DNA of 64,000 bases, taken from positions 2,356,597-2,420,596 of the forward strand of contig LR590083.2 of NCBI GenBank assembly GCA_901457705.2. The letters run 5' to 3'. Shown here in pieces: positions 9,262 to 20,970 of the stretch (position 1 is its first letter; every line of letters begins with the position of its first letter). This DNA is from Beijerinckiaceae bacterium RH AL1. Its GTDB lineage: Bacteria; Pseudomonadota; Alphaproteobacteria; Rhizobiales; Beijerinckiaceae. Below the pieces are notes generated by a model. The model ran no database searches, was not told the origin of the DNA, and was given only the letters and a program-made list of their open reading frames with translations. A program made the translations under genes and the position numbers.

Positions 9262-9284
9262 GTCCAAGGTTATTGCCCTTGGAC
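9262..9284 (+). terminator. Hairpin downstream of queC
   Basis: A perfect 8-base-pair stem, GTCCAAGG with CCTTGGAC, encloses a 7-base loop 80 bases after the queC stop. No T-run follows, so it could be an intrinsic terminator of the weak type common in GC-rich genomes or a processing site. Confidence 0.4.
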
Positions 9285-9408
9285 ATGTGTCCACTTCCCG
9301 TCGGGGGGTCGGCATGACGCCGAGTTTCGACCCAATGGTTTTCATGAGGACCATCCGCGGCGCTGCAATGCCGAGCGCGTCGAGAACCGCAGAGCGCCTC
9401 AGCTCGCG

Positions 9409-9624
9409 ATGACGCCGACCGCGCTCCAACGGAAGGAAACGCTGCTGATCGAGATGTTGCTCAGCAGCCTCGATCTGCGGAACAACGCGCAGGCCGTCGG
9501 CTCGCCCATGCTGACGCAGCTCGCGGATCTTCTCGTCGCCCGCGCCAGGGAGGAACTCGATCGCATCGCGGTCGACAATCCCATGCCCTACCTCGAGGAC
9601 GCACCCGCCGACGAGGACGGCTGA
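9409..9624 (+). CDS. Small conserved-looking protein of unknown function
   Basis: A 71-residue acidic protein beginning MTPTALQRKETLLIEMLLSSLD and ending in an Asp/Glu-rich tail. It is predicted to be mostly helical, with no signal peptide, membrane segment or metal motif. ATG 9409 is preferred over an in-frame start at 9244 because the longer leader is low in coding character and contains the hairpin at 9262. I do not recognise the family. Confidence 0.5.
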   Translation: MTPTALQRKETLLIEMLLSSLDLRNNAQAVGSPMLTQLADLLVARAREELDRIAVDNPMPYLEDAPADEDG

Positions 9625-9695
9625 GCCGGTTTGCGTTTGCAGGGTCGGGGCGCCAATAGAGGCCGCCCTGCCCTTTGTGTGACGCCAGGATCGGA

Positions 9696-10487
9696 ATGAC
9701 CGCTTTCACGCCGCCGCCGCCAGCGCCGCCGCCGATCGAGGCCTGCTACTTCTACCATACGACGACGATCCCCGGCCGCGGCACGGTCACCGGCGAGTGG
9801 GATCTCGCCCCCGGCATCGACGCCTATCTCGGCCACGTGCCTTTTGCGGGGAAGTCCGTGCTCGACGTCGGCGCCGCGACGGGCTTTCTGACCTTTCACA
9901 TGGAAAAGCAGGGCGCCGCGGTCGTCGCCTACGATCTCTCGCCGGAGCAGGCCTGGGACGTCGTGCCGCTCTCGGGCATCGACGCCGCCGAGCACGCGCG
10001 GGTACGCAAGGCGCATATCGGGGCGATCAACAACGGCTTCTGGCTCTGCCACGCCGCCAACGGCTCGAACGCCCGCCTCGCCCACGGCACGGTCTACAAG
10101 ATCGACCCGGCGATCGGCCCGGTCGACATCGCCGTGTTCGGCTCGATCCTCCTGCATCTGCGCGATCCCTTCCTCGCGCTCCACAACGCGGCACAGCTCG
10201 CGCGCGAAACGATCATCGTCGCCGACATCCTGCCCGGCGGCCATGCGCTGTCGCGGCTCCTCGGCGCGCTGATGGGGCGCACGATGCAGTTCAAGCCGCG
10301 CTTTCGCCGCAACGGCCCGTGGGAGACCTGGTGGAACCTGCCGCCTTCGCTCGTCTGCGAGTTTCTCGGCGTGCTCGGCTTCGAGGAGAGCGTGGTGAGC
10401 TACCACTCGCAGAAGCTCACCGGCCGCAGCATGCCGATGTACACGGTCGTGGCGACGCGCACGAAGCCGACGGTGCCGCTGGGGTGA
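9696..10487 (+). CDS. Class I SAM-dependent methyltransferase
   Basis: A 263-residue methyltransferase. The SAM-binding motif I is VLDVGAATGFLTFHMEKQGA near residue 55, with the acidic VAYDLS motif II, and the later IAVFGSILLHLRDPF resembles motif IV/post-IV. The N-terminal part, a tyrosine-rich YFYHTTTIPGRG then WDLAPG, looks like the CmoB-like group that acts on small molecules or tRNA wobble uridines, but the substrate cannot be assigned. ATG 9696 is chosen since the preceding in-frame codons have no ribosome site. It is followed by anmK on the same strand. Confidence 0.8.
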   Translation: MTAFTPPPPAPPPIEACYFYHTTTIPGRGTVTGEWDLAPGIDAYLGHVPFAGKSVLDVGAATGFLTFHMEKQGAAVVAYDLSPEQAWDVVPLSGIDAAEHARVRKAHIGAINNGFWLCHAANGSNARLAHGTVYKIDPAIGPVDIAVFGSILLHLRDPFLALHNAAQLARETIIVADILPGGHALSRLLGALMGRTMQFKPRFRRNGPWETWWNLPPSLVCEFLGVLGFEESVVSYHSQKLTGRSMPMYTVVATRTKPTVPLG

Positions 10488-10567
10488 TGGGCGCAGCTCG
10501 CGGGCATTATCGTTCTCGCCAACATGATCGAATTGCGAGCGTCGCGTCCGGTCACTAGGCTTCGCGC

Positions 10568-11707
10568 ATGACCGACTCCGAGCCGCCCAAACCCATCCGC
10601 GCGATCGGCCTGATGACGGGCACGGTGCTAGACGGCAACATCGACATCGCGATGCTCGAGACCGACGGCGAGCGCGTCGCCTCGTTCGGCGCATGGACCT
10701 TGGCGCCCTACCCGCCCGGCCTGCGCAACCTGCTCGTCCGCGCGCAAGAAGCGGCGGCCGCATGGAATTTCGTCGGTCCGGAACCGGCGCTATTCGCCGA
10801 AGCGGAGGACGCGCTGACCCGCGCCCAGTCGAAGGCCGTCACGAGCTTCCTCGCCGACAATGGTTTGGTGGCGGACGATATCGGCGTGATCGGCTTCCAC
10901 GGCCAGACGGTGCTCCACCGCGCGCCCCGTGACGGCGCGCGGGGCGATACCCGCCAGCTCGGCGACGGCGCGCTGATGGCCTCGTTGACCGGCATCGACG
11001 TCGCCTACGACTTCCGCACCGCCGACGTGCGCGCCGGCGGCCAGGGCGCGCCGCTCGCCGCCGCCTACCATGCGGCGCTTCTGGCCGATCTGCGGGAGCC
11101 GGAGGGTACCGCGGTGCTCAATCTCGGCGGGGTCGCCAACGTGACCTGGCGCGGCCGCGACGGCACCCTCGTCGCGTTCGATACCGGGCCGGCAAACGCG
11201 CCGATCAACGACTGGGTCGAGCGCTTGACCGGCGCGCCGATGGATCGCGACGGCGCGATCGCGCGCACCGGCAAGGCCGACGAGGCGCGGCTTCAAGGTT
11301 TGCTCTCGCACGAATGGCTCTTCGCGCCGCCGCCGAAGTCGCTCGACCGCAACGACTTCACCTGGACAATGGCCGAGGGCCTCTCGCTCGCCGACGGCGC
11401 CGCCACGCTCACCGCCTTCAGCGCCGGCGCCGTCGGCCGCGCCCTCGACCTTTTGCCCGAGCGCCCCACGCGGCTGGTCCTGTGCGGCGGCGGGCGCCGC
11501 AACCCCGCGCTCGTCGAGGCGCTTCGCGTGCGCGCCGGCGTCATGCCCATTCCTGCAGAGGATGTCGGCTGGCGCGGCGATGCGATCGAGGCCGAGCTCT
11601 TCGCCTTTCTCGCCGTGCGCACGTTGCGCGGCCTGCCGATCTCGTTTCCCTCGACGACCGGCGTGCCCGCGCCGATGCCCGGCGGACGCATCGCGCGCAG
11701 GCCGTGA
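10568..11707 (+). CDS. anmK: Anhydro-N-acetylmuramic acid kinase
   Basis: A 379-residue kinase that phosphorylates 1,6-anhydro-N-acetylmuramic acid while opening the anhydro ring, recycling peptidoglycan. Seen are the N-terminal [17 protein letters not shown] (usual GTSxDG loop in a variant form), [13 protein letters not shown], the nucleotide-binding [24 protein letters not shown] and the C-terminal [15 protein letters not shown]. Length is normal. The methyltransferase upstream is not functionally linked in an obvious way. Confidence 0.93.
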   Translation: MTDSEPPKPIRAIGLMTGTVLDGNIDIAMLETDGERVASFGAWTLAPYPPGLRNLLVRAQEAAAAWNFVGPEPALFAEAEDALTRAQSKAVTSFLADNGLVADDIGVIGFHGQTVLHRAPRDGARGDTRQLGDGALMASLTGIDVAYDFRTADVRAGGQGAPLAAAYHAALLADLREPEGTAVLNLGGVANVTWRGRDGTLVAFDTGPANAPINDWVERLTGAPMDRDGAIARTGKADEARLQGLLSHEWLFAPPPKSLDRNDFTWTMAEGLSLADGAATLTAFSAGAVGRALDLLPERPTRLVLCGGGRRNPALVEALRVRAGVMPIPAEDVGWRGDAIEAELFAFLAVRTLRGLPISFPSTTGVPAPMPGGRIARRP

Positions 11708-11722
11708 GGCCGGCGGTCGTCG

Positions 11723-11884
11723 CTAGCTCAGCGCGTTCTTGATCGTGGTGAACTTGGCGTTCATCCTCGTGCCGATGTTCGTCACGGCTGTGATGATGAC
11801 GACCGAGATGAGGGCGGCGATGAGGCCGTACTCGATGGACGTCGCGCCGGACTCGTCGCGACAGAACCTAGTAAAGACAAGCAT
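11723..11884 (-). CDS. flp: Flp family type IVb pilin
   Basis: A 53-residue prepilin. The short basic leader MLVFTRFCRDESG is followed by A-T-S-I-E-Y-G-L-I-A-A-L, the Flp signature in which prepilin peptidase (CpaA/TadV) cuts after Gly and the Glu-Tyr pair supports assembly, then a hydrophobic segment and a polar end. Such pilins build the Tad adhesion pilus. The tad/cpa secretion genes are not in this window, so this is an orphan pilin locus served from elsewhere. It converges with anmK, 15 bases apart. Confidence 0.9.
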   Translation of the reverse strand: MLVFTRFCRDESGATSIEYGLIAALISVVIITAVTNIGTRMNAKFTTIKNALS

Positions 11885-12154
11885 TGCCGGCTCCTGGCGA
11901 TCTCATATCGCCACGGCAGGCACAATCACATCTTCGTGTTTACGTTGAGTTAAAAGGTCGAAACGGGAACTTTCGATTTCGACAAAAAGGATATCTACTT
12001 CCGGTTGTCGAGGGAATGTTACGTCAATTCAGCTCTGGGCCTGGTTAATCCTAATAGCCGGCGAGATCAGCGACTTCTTCGAGCCCGGTGGACGGGCAAA
12101 AAGAGCCCGCATCGCTGCGCGAAAAGCTTCAAAACGCAGCCCGACTCGCACGAA

Positions 12155-12174
12155 GGGCGCCCCGAAGGGCGCCC
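12155..12174 (-). terminator. GC hairpin with TTCG loop
   Basis: GGGCGCCC is repeated on both sides of a four-base loop which reads TTCG on the minus strand, a very stable RNA tetraloop. It lies 20 bases after the stop of the Gly/Trp/Arg-repeat gene on that strand. No T-run follows directly. The remainder of the 11885-12193 gap is AT-richer sequence upstream of the pilin gene with no other recognised element. Confidence 0.55.
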
Positions 12175-12193
12175 GACATGTCGGCGTGGCTTC

Positions 12194-12499
12194 TCAGTAG
12201 AAGCGGCGACGCCAGCCGTAACCGCGCCAGCCATAGCCGCGCCAGCCGTACCCACGCCAGCCGTAGCCGCGCCAACCGCCGCGCCAGCCGTAGCCGCGCC
12301 AGCCGTAGCCACCGCGCCACCAGACCTTCTCGACCTTGGCGGTCGTGCCGGGGGCGACGGCAGCGTCGGTCTCGGCCGGGGCCGCGGCGGTCACCGGAGC
12401 GCTGACCTGAGCGGTCAGGCCGTTGGCGGGAGCGGCAACGGCCGCGACGGGAGCGGCGAACGCGAGCGCGCCGAGCAATCCGAGCATCTTGAGCTTCAT
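12194..12499 (-). CDS. Exported Gly-Tyr-Gly-Trp-Arg repeat protein
   Basis: A 101-residue protein with a clear signal peptide (MKLKMLGLLGALAFAAPVAAVAA) and a perfect GGAGGA ribosome site before ATG 12499. After an Ala/Thr-rich linker come about eight copies of a five-residue unit G-Y-G-W-R or G-W-R-G-Y ending in R-R-R-F-Y. Small Gly/aromatic/Arg repeat secreted proteins are common in Hyphomicrobiales and have no settled function; an envelope or surface role is a guess. The repeat is also a direct DNA repeat, so copy number may vary. Confidence 0.8.
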   Translation of the reverse strand: MKLKMLGLLGALAFAAPVAAVAAPANGLTAQVSAPVTAAAPAETDAAVAPGTTAKVEKVWWRGGYGWRGYGWRGGWRGYGWRGYGWRGYGWRGYGWRRRFY

Positions 12500-12674
12500 G
12501 AAGTCCTCCGGTTCTGTCCGCCAAGCCGTCCGGCGGGGTGAACGGGATATAGGTGGGATTTCTTCCCACGCATAGGGGCTCCGGATCGAAGTCTGCCGCT
12601 TCCCGGTCACGATTACGGCAACGACACCGCCGCGACGGCGCGCCGGCTATGGCGGGTGTGCCGCTACAAATCCG

Positions 12675-13583
12675 TCAGGACTTCGCCATCAGGTCGACTG
12701 CGAGCCCGTAGAGACGTGCCCGGACATCCGCGGGCAGTGTCGAAAGCGTCGCCAAATAGGACTGGCCGGCCTCGCACATGGTCTGGTCGGGGATCGGCGG
12801 CTGCGGCGACTTGCCGTCGAGCAGCGCGTCGATCTCGGGACGCGACAGGCCCTTCTCGACCAGCGCGCGATCGAGCGTCTGGAAGTCGGAGTCGCTCGGC
12901 GCGCCGCGGTTGACGGGCTGGGCGCGGCCGCCGTCCATCGCCTCCAGCCCGGCGATCGCCGCGTCCGCCACAAGCGGGCGGTGGTCGGCCGCAAAGGCGC
13001 TGAAGCCGGTGACGTTGGCGCCGTAGAGGAAGGCGACGCAGAGATGCGGGTCCTTGCTCGCCAGCGCCTTCATCTCCTCGAGCTGCAGGTTGAAGATCTG
13101 GCCGAGCGCGTCGTCCGGCGCCTTGGCGGCGAGCATGCCGTGCGCATGGCGCAGGGACGCGACCGCGTCGGCCATGACCTTGTCGACGTCGATGTCCTTG
13201 CCCTGGCTCGCTTCGGCGAGCGTGTTGAGGATCGAGTCGTACTCCTCGGGGAAGACGGCCTTCAGCTTGCCGAAGAAGCGGGCGTAGTCGGGCGTCGCAG
13301 CGATCGACTTGTCGAGCGCGCCGCGGGCGGCCTCCAGCGCCTCGGGGGCGAGCGCCGAGCGCAGCGGCGCGGTGGCCGGCAGCGCCGCCACCTCCTCGCC
13401 CGCGGCTGGCGCGTCCGGCTTGCTGCCGTCGGGCCCCTGCGGCGCGGCGACGACGGGGATCTTGCTCGGGTCGGTCTTGAAGGCGCGCAGCGTGAAGCTT
13501 GCGCCGAGAACGATCGCGATGATCGCCGAGAGGCCGAGAAGGGCCAGGCGCAACTCGCGCATCGAAATCAGGGTTCTGGGCAT
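12675..13583 (-). CDS. Membrane-anchored protein of unknown function
   Basis: A 302-residue protein with one N-terminal membrane segment (LALLGLSAIIAIVLGASFTL) followed by a Pro/Ala-rich linker and a mostly helical soluble part (LRHAHGMLAAKAPDDALGQIF), ending in PADVRARLYGLAVDLMAKS. It is probably an inner-membrane protein facing the periplasm. ATG 13583 places seven residues before MREL; ATG 13562 is the alternative. No catalytic motif is visible and I do not recognise the family. Confidence 0.65.
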   Translation of the reverse strand: MPRTLISMRELRLALLGLSAIIAIVLGASFTLRAFKTDPSKIPVVAAPQGPDGSKPDAPAAGEEVAALPATAPLRSALAPEALEAARGALDKSIAATPDYARFFGKLKAVFPEEYDSILNTLAEASQGKDIDVDKVMADAVASLRHAHGMLAAKAPDDALGQIFNLQLEEMKALASKDPHLCVAFLYGANVTGFSAFAADHRPLVADAAIAGLEAMDGGRAQPVNRGAPSDSDFQTLDRALVEKGLSRPEIDALLDGKSPQPPIPDQTMCEAGQSYLATLSTLPADVRARLYGLAVDLMAKS

Positions 13584-13742
13584 CGCGCGGGCGACCTTGC
13601 TCTCAAGCTTGGGCGACGGCAAGGCGGCAGCACGCCGGCTGCGTCTTTGCTGCACCATATCGGCGATGCGCGCGTGGACCGGCTGTCCAACCGCAAAGCC
13701 TCGGACTAGGGTGAGCACCGTATAGCAACGCCCGAGGCCTCG

Positions 13743-14255
13743 ATGCATCCCCTTCGCCGGTCGGTCCTCACGCTCGCGACGCTTCTGCTGGCGGCGCCCG
13801 CCGTGGCGCAGACGAGCCCGTCCTCCGGTCAGCTCAACCTTCCGCCGGGTGCGCCCCCGAAGCCGGCCGCGGTCCCGTACGCGCCGCCGAAGCCCGACTC
13901 GCCGGTCGTGCAGACGCTGGTCGGCGGCAACGCAAGCGGTCCACTCGTCGTCCGCAAGCGAGCGAGCCGGCGCGTCGCCGCGCACCCGCATCACCACCGC
14001 TACGTCAGCCGTGTGCCGCGCGATCTCGAGCGCCCGGCGCTTGCCGGCGTCACGCTGCTGCAACCGCTGCCGCCCGCGCCGCAGCCGCCGCACATCGCCG
14101 TGCCGCTGCCAGCCTATCCGCTCGACACGATCGCGGCCGCCTTCACGACGCCGCCGCCGCCGATCGTCTGCCATCCGACGCGACGCATCCGCGATCTGCC
14201 CGATCCCGAGCTCTATCGCGAGCGCACGCTGGTGTGCGAGCCGGACAACCCATAG
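13743..14255 (+). CDS. Secreted proline-rich protein of unknown function
   Basis: A 170-residue protein with a signal peptide (SVLTLATLLLAAPAVAQ) and a long Pro/Ala-rich disordered body, including an H-P-H-H-H-R cluster. The end, CHPTRRIRDLPDPELYRERTLVCEPDNP, carries two cysteines that could pair in the periplasm. The 23-base gap to dedA suggests cotranscription. No family recognised. Confidence 0.65.
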   Translation: MHPLRRSVLTLATLLLAAPAVAQTSPSSGQLNLPPGAPPKPAAVPYAPPKPDSPVVQTLVGGNASGPLVVRKRASRRVAAHPHHHRYVSRVPRDLERPALAGVTLLQPLPPAPQPPHIAVPLPAYPLDTIAAAFTTPPPPIVCHPTRRIRDLPDPELYRERTLVCEPDNP

Positions 14256-14277
14256 GCGCGCCTGGGACGAACCGCGC

Positions 14278-14913
14278 GTGCATCTCCTCGATCCCGACAC
14301 CCTGGCGCAGGTCCTCTCGACCTACGGCTATGCCGCCATCTTCGGAGTGATCCTCCTTGAGAGCGCCGGCGTGCCGCTGCCGGGCGAGACGGTGCTGGTC
14401 GGTGCCGCCGTGCTCGCCGGCTCCGGCAAGGGCCTCGACATCCGCTTCGTCATCGCGGCGGCGGCGCTGGCTGCCATCCTCGGCGACAATCTCGGCTACT
14501 GGGTCGGCCGCCGCTTCGGCGAGCCGCTGCTGGAACGCTTCGGTCCCAAGTTCGGGCTCGACGAGCGCAAGCGGTTGCTGGGCCGGTATCTGTTCCGCCG
14601 CTACGGCGGGATGATCGTGTTCTTCGGGCGCTTCGCGGCGCTGCTGCGCACCTATTCCGCGCTGCTCGCCGGCGCCAATCGGCTCGACTTCTGGGTCTTC
14701 CTGCCCTGGAACGCGACGGGCGGGATGGTCTGGGCGTCGATCTTCGGCGCCGGCGGCTATCTGCTCGGCCAAAGCATCGAGCGCATCGCCGGCCCGATCG
14801 GCTGGGTCGCGCTCGCCGCCGCCGCGGCCGGCGCTCTGCTGCTGTGGCGCTTCTACAAGCGCCACGAGGAGCGGCTGCTCGATGAGGCCGAGCGCGAGAT
14901 GCGCGGCCGGTAG
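14278..14913 (+). CDS. DedA family inner-membrane protein
   Basis: A 211-residue DedA/SNARE-associated membrane protein. Family motifs are visible: [23 protein letters not shown] near the N terminus, then [17 protein letters not shown], the charged [25 protein letters not shown], and a C-terminal hydrophobic helix. Members flip or transport lipid carriers such as undecaprenyl phosphate and affect membrane homeostasis. Start is GTG at 14278; no better start lies nearby. It ends 54 bases from the stop of sucC on the opposite strand, in a gap with three near-copies of GGATCAGGYCTTG. Confidence 0.85.
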   Translation: MHLLDPDTLAQVLSTYGYAAIFGVILLESAGVPLPGETVLVGAAVLAGSGKGLDIRFVIAAAALAAILGDNLGYWVGRRFGEPLLERFGPKFGLDERKRLLGRYLFRRYGGMIVFFGRFAALLRTYSALLAGANRLDFWVFLPWNATGGMVWASIFGAGGYLLGQSIERIAGPIGWVALAAAAAGALLLWRFYKRHEERLLDEAEREMRGR

Positions 14914-14967
14914 GCTCGAGCCTTCGCTACGTCGCCAAGGATCAGGTCTTGGGATCAGGCCTTGGGA

Positions 14968-16164
<1,197 letters not shown>

Positions 16165-16269
16165 CGCGTCAGCTCCGCGCCGCTTCGAGGGTCGGGCGAC
16201 GAATAGCCGTCGGCGGAGGCGACCGCAATCGAGGGGCTCCCATGCCGTGACGGCAACCCCTTCTTCACC

Positions 16270-17526
16270 TTGTCCCCCTATCGTCCCCGCGACTCATTGT
16301 TCGCAAAGCGGCTTCAAACTGATGGGCATCGACGGAGACGAGGTCGGGCGCGCAATTGCGACGCGCTCCTGGCGGCTCGCCTTCCGCCGGATCTCGAGGC
16401 GCGCTTCGAGGCCGACACGGCCGACGAGAGATGCCGGCGCGTCATCCGCCAGAACTACCTCGGGCTCGCCATCTACAACGCCTTCATTGCCGGCGACTGG
16501 CTGCTGATCAACGACGTCTTCCGGATCTCGGTCGTTCTCCACCTCTGCATCATGACGCCGATCATGGGCGTGGTGATCCTGATGCTCTCGCGACGCCCGC
16601 CCGCGTGGCTCCGCGAGAGCATCCTCGCCTTCGGCATCGTGCTCGCCACCGCGGCGATCCTCGGGCTGATGCTGATCAGCAAGTCGCCTCTGCGCAGCAG
16701 CGAGCACCTGTCCGTCGTCCTCGTCATCCTGTTCGCGACGATCGTGCAGCGGATCCGCTTCCCCTATGTGCTCTTCGCCGGCATCGCCTCGCTCGGCCTC
16801 TACATCGCGGCGCTTTCCGGGTTCGCGCAGCACGAGCCGGCGCGCGCCGGCGTCGCCATCGCGATCCAGGCCGGCGTCGTCCTGTTCTCGCTCATCGGCT
16901 GCTACAATCTCGAGTACGAGCAGCGGATGGGCTATCTCCTCGGTCTGCGCGACCGGCTCCGCAGCGACGAGCTGGAGAGCCTCAGCCGACACGATGCCCT
17001 CACCGGCCTCGGCAACCGCCGCGCGCTCGACCACGCGATGGCCGCGCGCCAGCGGACGGAAGGCACCGTGCGCTCGGCGCCGGTCGCGGTTCTGCTGATC
17101 GATATCGACTTCTTCAAAGCGCACAACGACGCCAACGGGCACCTTGCCGGCGACATCTGCCTGCAGCGAGTCGCCGCCGCGATCGGCGGCGCCGTGCGCT
17201 TCGGAAACGACGCCGTCTTCCGCTTCGGCGGCGAGGAGTTCATCGCCCTCCTCGACGGCACCTCGACGGAGGCTGCGCTGGCGGCCGGCGAACGCGTGCG
17301 CCGCGCGGTCGAGGAGATCGCAATCCCGCACGACGCCGGGCGCGACGGCGTCGTGACCGTGAGCATCGGCGTGTCGGTCCAGCGCGTCGATGCCGAGACG
17401 ACGCTCGCCGACATCGTGGCCGAGGCGGATCGCGCGCTATACGCCGCCAAGCGCGGCGGCCGCAATCAGGTCCGCCATTTCGACGCGGTCAGGGACGGCC
17501 GCACGCGGCCGAGCCGCGTCGCTTAA
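16270..17526 (+). CDS. Membrane-bound diguanylate cyclase (GGDEF), 5' end uncertain
   Basis: A c-di-GMP-forming enzyme: five to six membrane helices (roughly residues 75-235) and a GGDEF domain with [21 protein letters not shown] and the active-site loop RFGGEEF. No inhibitory RxxD is evident directly before it. The N terminus is unclear. The open frame can only begin at TTG 16270, giving an atypical Arg-rich leader, whereas ATG 16322 in the next frame gives [19 protein letters not shown] and would join the enzyme if one base were restored near 16375-16380. The 3' end is 4 bases from mdh (convergent). Confidence 0.85.
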   Translation: MSPYRPRDSLFAKRLQTDGHRRRRGRARNCDALLAARLPPDLEARFEADTADERCRRVIRQNYLGLAIYNAFIAGDWLLINDVFRISVVLHLCIMTPIMGVVILMLSRRPPAWLRESILAFGIVLATAAILGLMLISKSPLRSSEHLSVVLVILFATIVQRIRFPYVLFAGIASLGLYIAALSGFAQHEPARAGVAIAIQAGVVLFSLIGCYNLEYEQRMGYLLGLRDRLRSDELESLSRHDALTGLGNRRALDHAMAARQRTEGTVRSAPVAVLLIDIDFFKAHNDANGHLAGDICLQRVAAAIGGAVRFGNDAVFRFGGEEFIALLDGTSTEAALAAGERVRRAVEEIAIPHDAGRDGVVTVSIGVSVQRVDAETTLADIVAEADRALYAAKRGGRNQVRHFDAVRDGRTRPSRVA

Positions 17527-17530
17527 GCCC

Positions 17531-18595
<1,065 letters not shown>

Positions 18596-19135
18596 TCAGC
18601 CGGCCAGCGCCGCTTCGATACGCTTCACGGTGTTCCAGTTGCGGGCCGTGCCCGTCGTGCCGAGGCGCCGCTCGATGAGGCTGGCGGTCAGCTTGGAGCG
18701 GCCGATGCCGTCGGGATAGTGGACGTAGGCGGTGCCGCCGCGAAGCTCGAAGCGCTCCCGTCCGGCGATCGCCGCGCGGAGGTCCGCCTCGGCCTGCGCC
18801 GACGGAGGCTCGCGAAGCAGCATCACGAGGAGATGCGAGGGATCGTTGCCGGCGATGTCGGGATAGGGGCAGGCCGCGACGATGGCGCCCCAGTCGTCCG
18901 CCGATCGGACGAGGACGGTCGTCTCCAGCCCGTGGTCGGCTCCAACAGCCGTCTCGAGCCTTCGCTCGAGGTCGTCCGGCTTCGCGTCCGAGGTGAAGAC
19001 GAGGTTGCCGCTTTGCAGCAGGGTGCGCGGCGCGCAGAGACCCAGCCGCTCGGCCGTCGCGCAGAGATCGCTCATAGCGACGGTGGCGCGACCGCCGACG
19101 TTGACCGCTCGAAACAACGCGACGAACGCCGGCAC
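18596..19135 (-). CDS. DUF1697 family protein
   Basis: A 179-residue protein matching DUF1697: FVALFRAVNVGGRATVAMSDL at the N terminus, LLQSGNLVF, then the middle DWGAIVAACPYPD and the end GTTGTARNWNTVKRI. The family is widespread and biochemically uncharacterised. Translation starts at GTG 19135. It is not obviously linked to mdh, which follows 60 bases later on the same strand. Confidence 0.85.
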   Translation of the reverse strand: MPAFVALFRAVNVGGRATVAMSDLCATAERLGLCAPRTLLQSGNLVFTSDAKPDDLERRLETAVGADHGLETTVLVRSADDWGAIVAACPYPDIAGNDPSHLLVMLLREPPSAQAEADLRAAIAGRERFELRGGTAYVHYPDGIGRSKLTASLIERRLGTTGTARNWNTVKRIEAALAG

Positions 19136-19179
19136 GGATCAAGCCCCTGCCGGCGTTCGGGTTACGATCAGAGCGTGGC

Positions 19180-19506
19180 TCAGTACTTGGCGATGACGAC
19201 GCCGGCGGCGCCGCACTGGTAGTTCAGCTGCGTCCACAGGTCGACGTTGTTGTAGATGTAGCCGCCCGACTTGATGGCGCGGGCCGGCGGGATGATCTTC
19301 AGGATGATGCCGAGCGAGAACGGCACCGGCGCCACGGCCTTCCAGGTGCCGTCGGCTTCCTTGACGAAGTTCGAGCAGACGATCGTGCTCTGGTCGGTGA
19401 CCGGCGAGATCTGGACGAACGCGAGCTGCGCGTGCGCCGCGGTCGACATCATCGAAGCGGACGCCAGCATGGCGAGCGCAGGCAGAGAAAACAGCAGCTT
19501 CTTCAT
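19180..19506 (-). CDS. Small secreted protein of unknown function
   Basis: A 108-residue protein with a signal peptide (MKKLLFSLPALAMLASASMM then an A-H-A site) and a GAGGGG ribosome site before ATG 19506. The mature part has a possible disulfide pair (VCSNFVKE and NYQCGAAG) and a hydrophobic centre SLGIILKIIPPARAI. No family is recognised. It diverges from the small secreted protein at 19768; the 261-base gap holds both promoters but no motif I can name. Confidence 0.65.
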   Translation of the reverse strand: MKKLLFSLPALAMLASASMMSTAAHAQLAFVQISPVTDQSTIVCSNFVKEADGTWKAVAPVPFSLGIILKIIPPARAIKSGGYIYNNVDLWTQLNYQCGAAGVVIAKY

Positions 19507-19767
19507 GGATATCCCCTCAGGCCCCCGATGGAGGTGCGTTGATCTAGAGCGAGTGGACGTGAACGTTGTGCAACGCTTTTGTGAAAGCGACGACGTCCAC
19601 GGCGCATTTCGAACAAAATCAAGACAAGATTGCTTGGGCGTTGCGCGAAGGTCAACATCAGCCGCGCGCGATCGGCCATGCTGCGGCATGCCGGCCACAG
19701 GAACCTTGGCCATAGCGGCCCGTTCTGCCTCCAACTGCATCGGGCGAGCCGCCCGCGGAGGGGAATC

Positions 19768-20124
19768 ATGACTGCGTTTCGCAAGCTTGCCGTCGCCGCG
19801 TCGCTGACGGCTCTCGCCACGACCGTCGCCCCGAGCCTCGCCATGGCCCAGGTCGCCTACGACCGCTCGACCCTGCCGCTCGCCGGGCTCGACTATCCCT
19901 ACACCGACGAGTCGCCCTATGCCGTCGCGCACGGCGAGCGCCCGAGCTTCGTCATCGTGCCGGGTCCCTACGGCTACGGCCCCGGCGTCGCAGTAGTGCC
20001 GCGCTGCCTGTACCCGAACGGCTGGAACGTCACCGACTTCGGCCGCGACCTGAACGGCATCCCGCCGGGGATCGAGCACCAGTGCCCCGAGCCGACCCGC
20101 TACCGCGTCCGCGCCCGCTATTGA
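19768..20124 (+). CDS. Small secreted protein of unknown function
   Basis: A 118-residue protein with a signal peptide (RKLAVAASLTALATTVAPSLAMAQ) and GGAGGGG ahead of ATG 19768. The body is rich in Tyr, Gly and Pro (GPYGYGPGV) with two cysteines (PRCLYPNGW and HQCPEPTRY) that may pair. Eight bases separate it from the next small exported gene, suggesting cotranscription. Function unknown. Confidence 0.65.
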   Translation: MTAFRKLAVAASLTALATTVAPSLAMAQVAYDRSTLPLAGLDYPYTDESPYAVAHGERPSFVIVPGPYGYGPGVAVVPRCLYPNGWNVTDFGRDLNGIPPGIEHQCPEPTRYRVRARY

Positions 20125-20132
20125 GCGCCACC

Positions 20133-20408
20133 ATGCGTCGTCTTGCATGCACCGCACTCGCGGCCACGACTGTCCTCTGCCTAGGGATCACCGTCGCGGC
20201 GGCCGCCGATCTCGGATACCCGCATCATCGCCATCACCGTCACCTGCACCCGTTGCCGCCGCCGGGCTATGCCTATGGCGGCTACGGCAATGGTCCCGGT
20301 CCGGGCTGGGTCGGTATCGAGGCCCCCGGCTACGCGCCGGGCATCACACCAGGCTGGGGCTACATCTCGGCCGGCGCCCCGCCGACGATCTTCGATCTCG
20401 GCTACTGA
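20133..20408 (+). CDS. Small exported His/Gly/Pro-rich protein
   Basis: A 91-residue protein with a signal peptide ending in V-A-A-A-A-D, then a His cluster ([16 protein letters not shown]) and a Gly/Tyr/Pro-rich tail ending in D-L-G-Y. The His cluster might bind metal; this is inference only. Its last codons overlap the convergent ruvX gene by 7 bases. Confidence 0.55.
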   Translation: MRRLACTALAATTVLCLGITVAAAADLGYPHHRHHRHLHPLPPPGYAYGGYGNGPGPGWVGIEAPGYAPGITPGWGYISAGAPPTIFDLGY

Positions 20409-20884
20409 GCCGCGGCGAGTCGCGCCAACCGGTCGAGCGCGCCCTGCAGGATGTAGGCGGCCGCCATGCGATCGACGACCGCCGCGCGCTTGGCCCGCGA
20501 GGCATCCTGCTCGATGAGGCTGCGGGTGACGGCCGCGGTCGACAGGCGCTCGTCCCACAGCACGAAGGGCAGCGTCGTCAGGCTGGCCATGTTGCGGATG
20601 AAGGCGCGCGTCGCCTGAATGCGCGGGCCCTCCGATCCATCCATGTTGAGCGGCCAGCCGATCACCAGCGCCGCGGCTTCGAGCCGGGTCGCTTCCTTGA
20701 GGAGCGTCGCCGCGTCGTGCTGGAAACGGGTTCGCCGGATCGTCGTCACCGGCGAGGCCAGCCGCCGCTCGACGTCCGACACCGCCACGCCGATCGTCTT
20801 GGTGCCGAGGTCGAGGCCGAGCAGGCGGTCGAAGCGGCGCAGGCGCGGCGCGAGATCGGCGAGTTCGAGGATGTTGTCGGGCAT
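20402..20884 (-). CDS. ruvX: Pre-16S rRNA nuclease / Holliday junction resolvase-like YqgF
   Basis: A 160-residue RNase H-fold protein. The first acidic motif is [17 protein letters not shown], the second [15 protein letters not shown], then [13 protein letters not shown], and the terminal acidic residue is in [14 protein letters not shown]. The family trims the 5' end of 16S rRNA and resembles RuvC resolvases. It is divergent from gatC with an 86-base shared promoter region. Confidence 0.92.
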   Translation of the reverse strand: MPDNILELADLAPRLRRFDRLLGLDLGTKTIGVAVSDVERRLASPVTTIRRTRFQHDAATLLKEATRLEAAALVIGWPLNMDGSEGPRIQATRAFIRNMASLTTLPFVLWDERLSTAAVTRSLIEQDASRAKRAAVVDRMAAAYILQGALDRLARLAAAQ

Positions 20885-20970
20885 CGGCGCTCTATAGCCC
20901 AGCAGGTGACGGGTGACTTGCCCGAAAGCGCGGTGCTATAGACCGCGCCGTCTTTTCCAACGGAGCCCGC

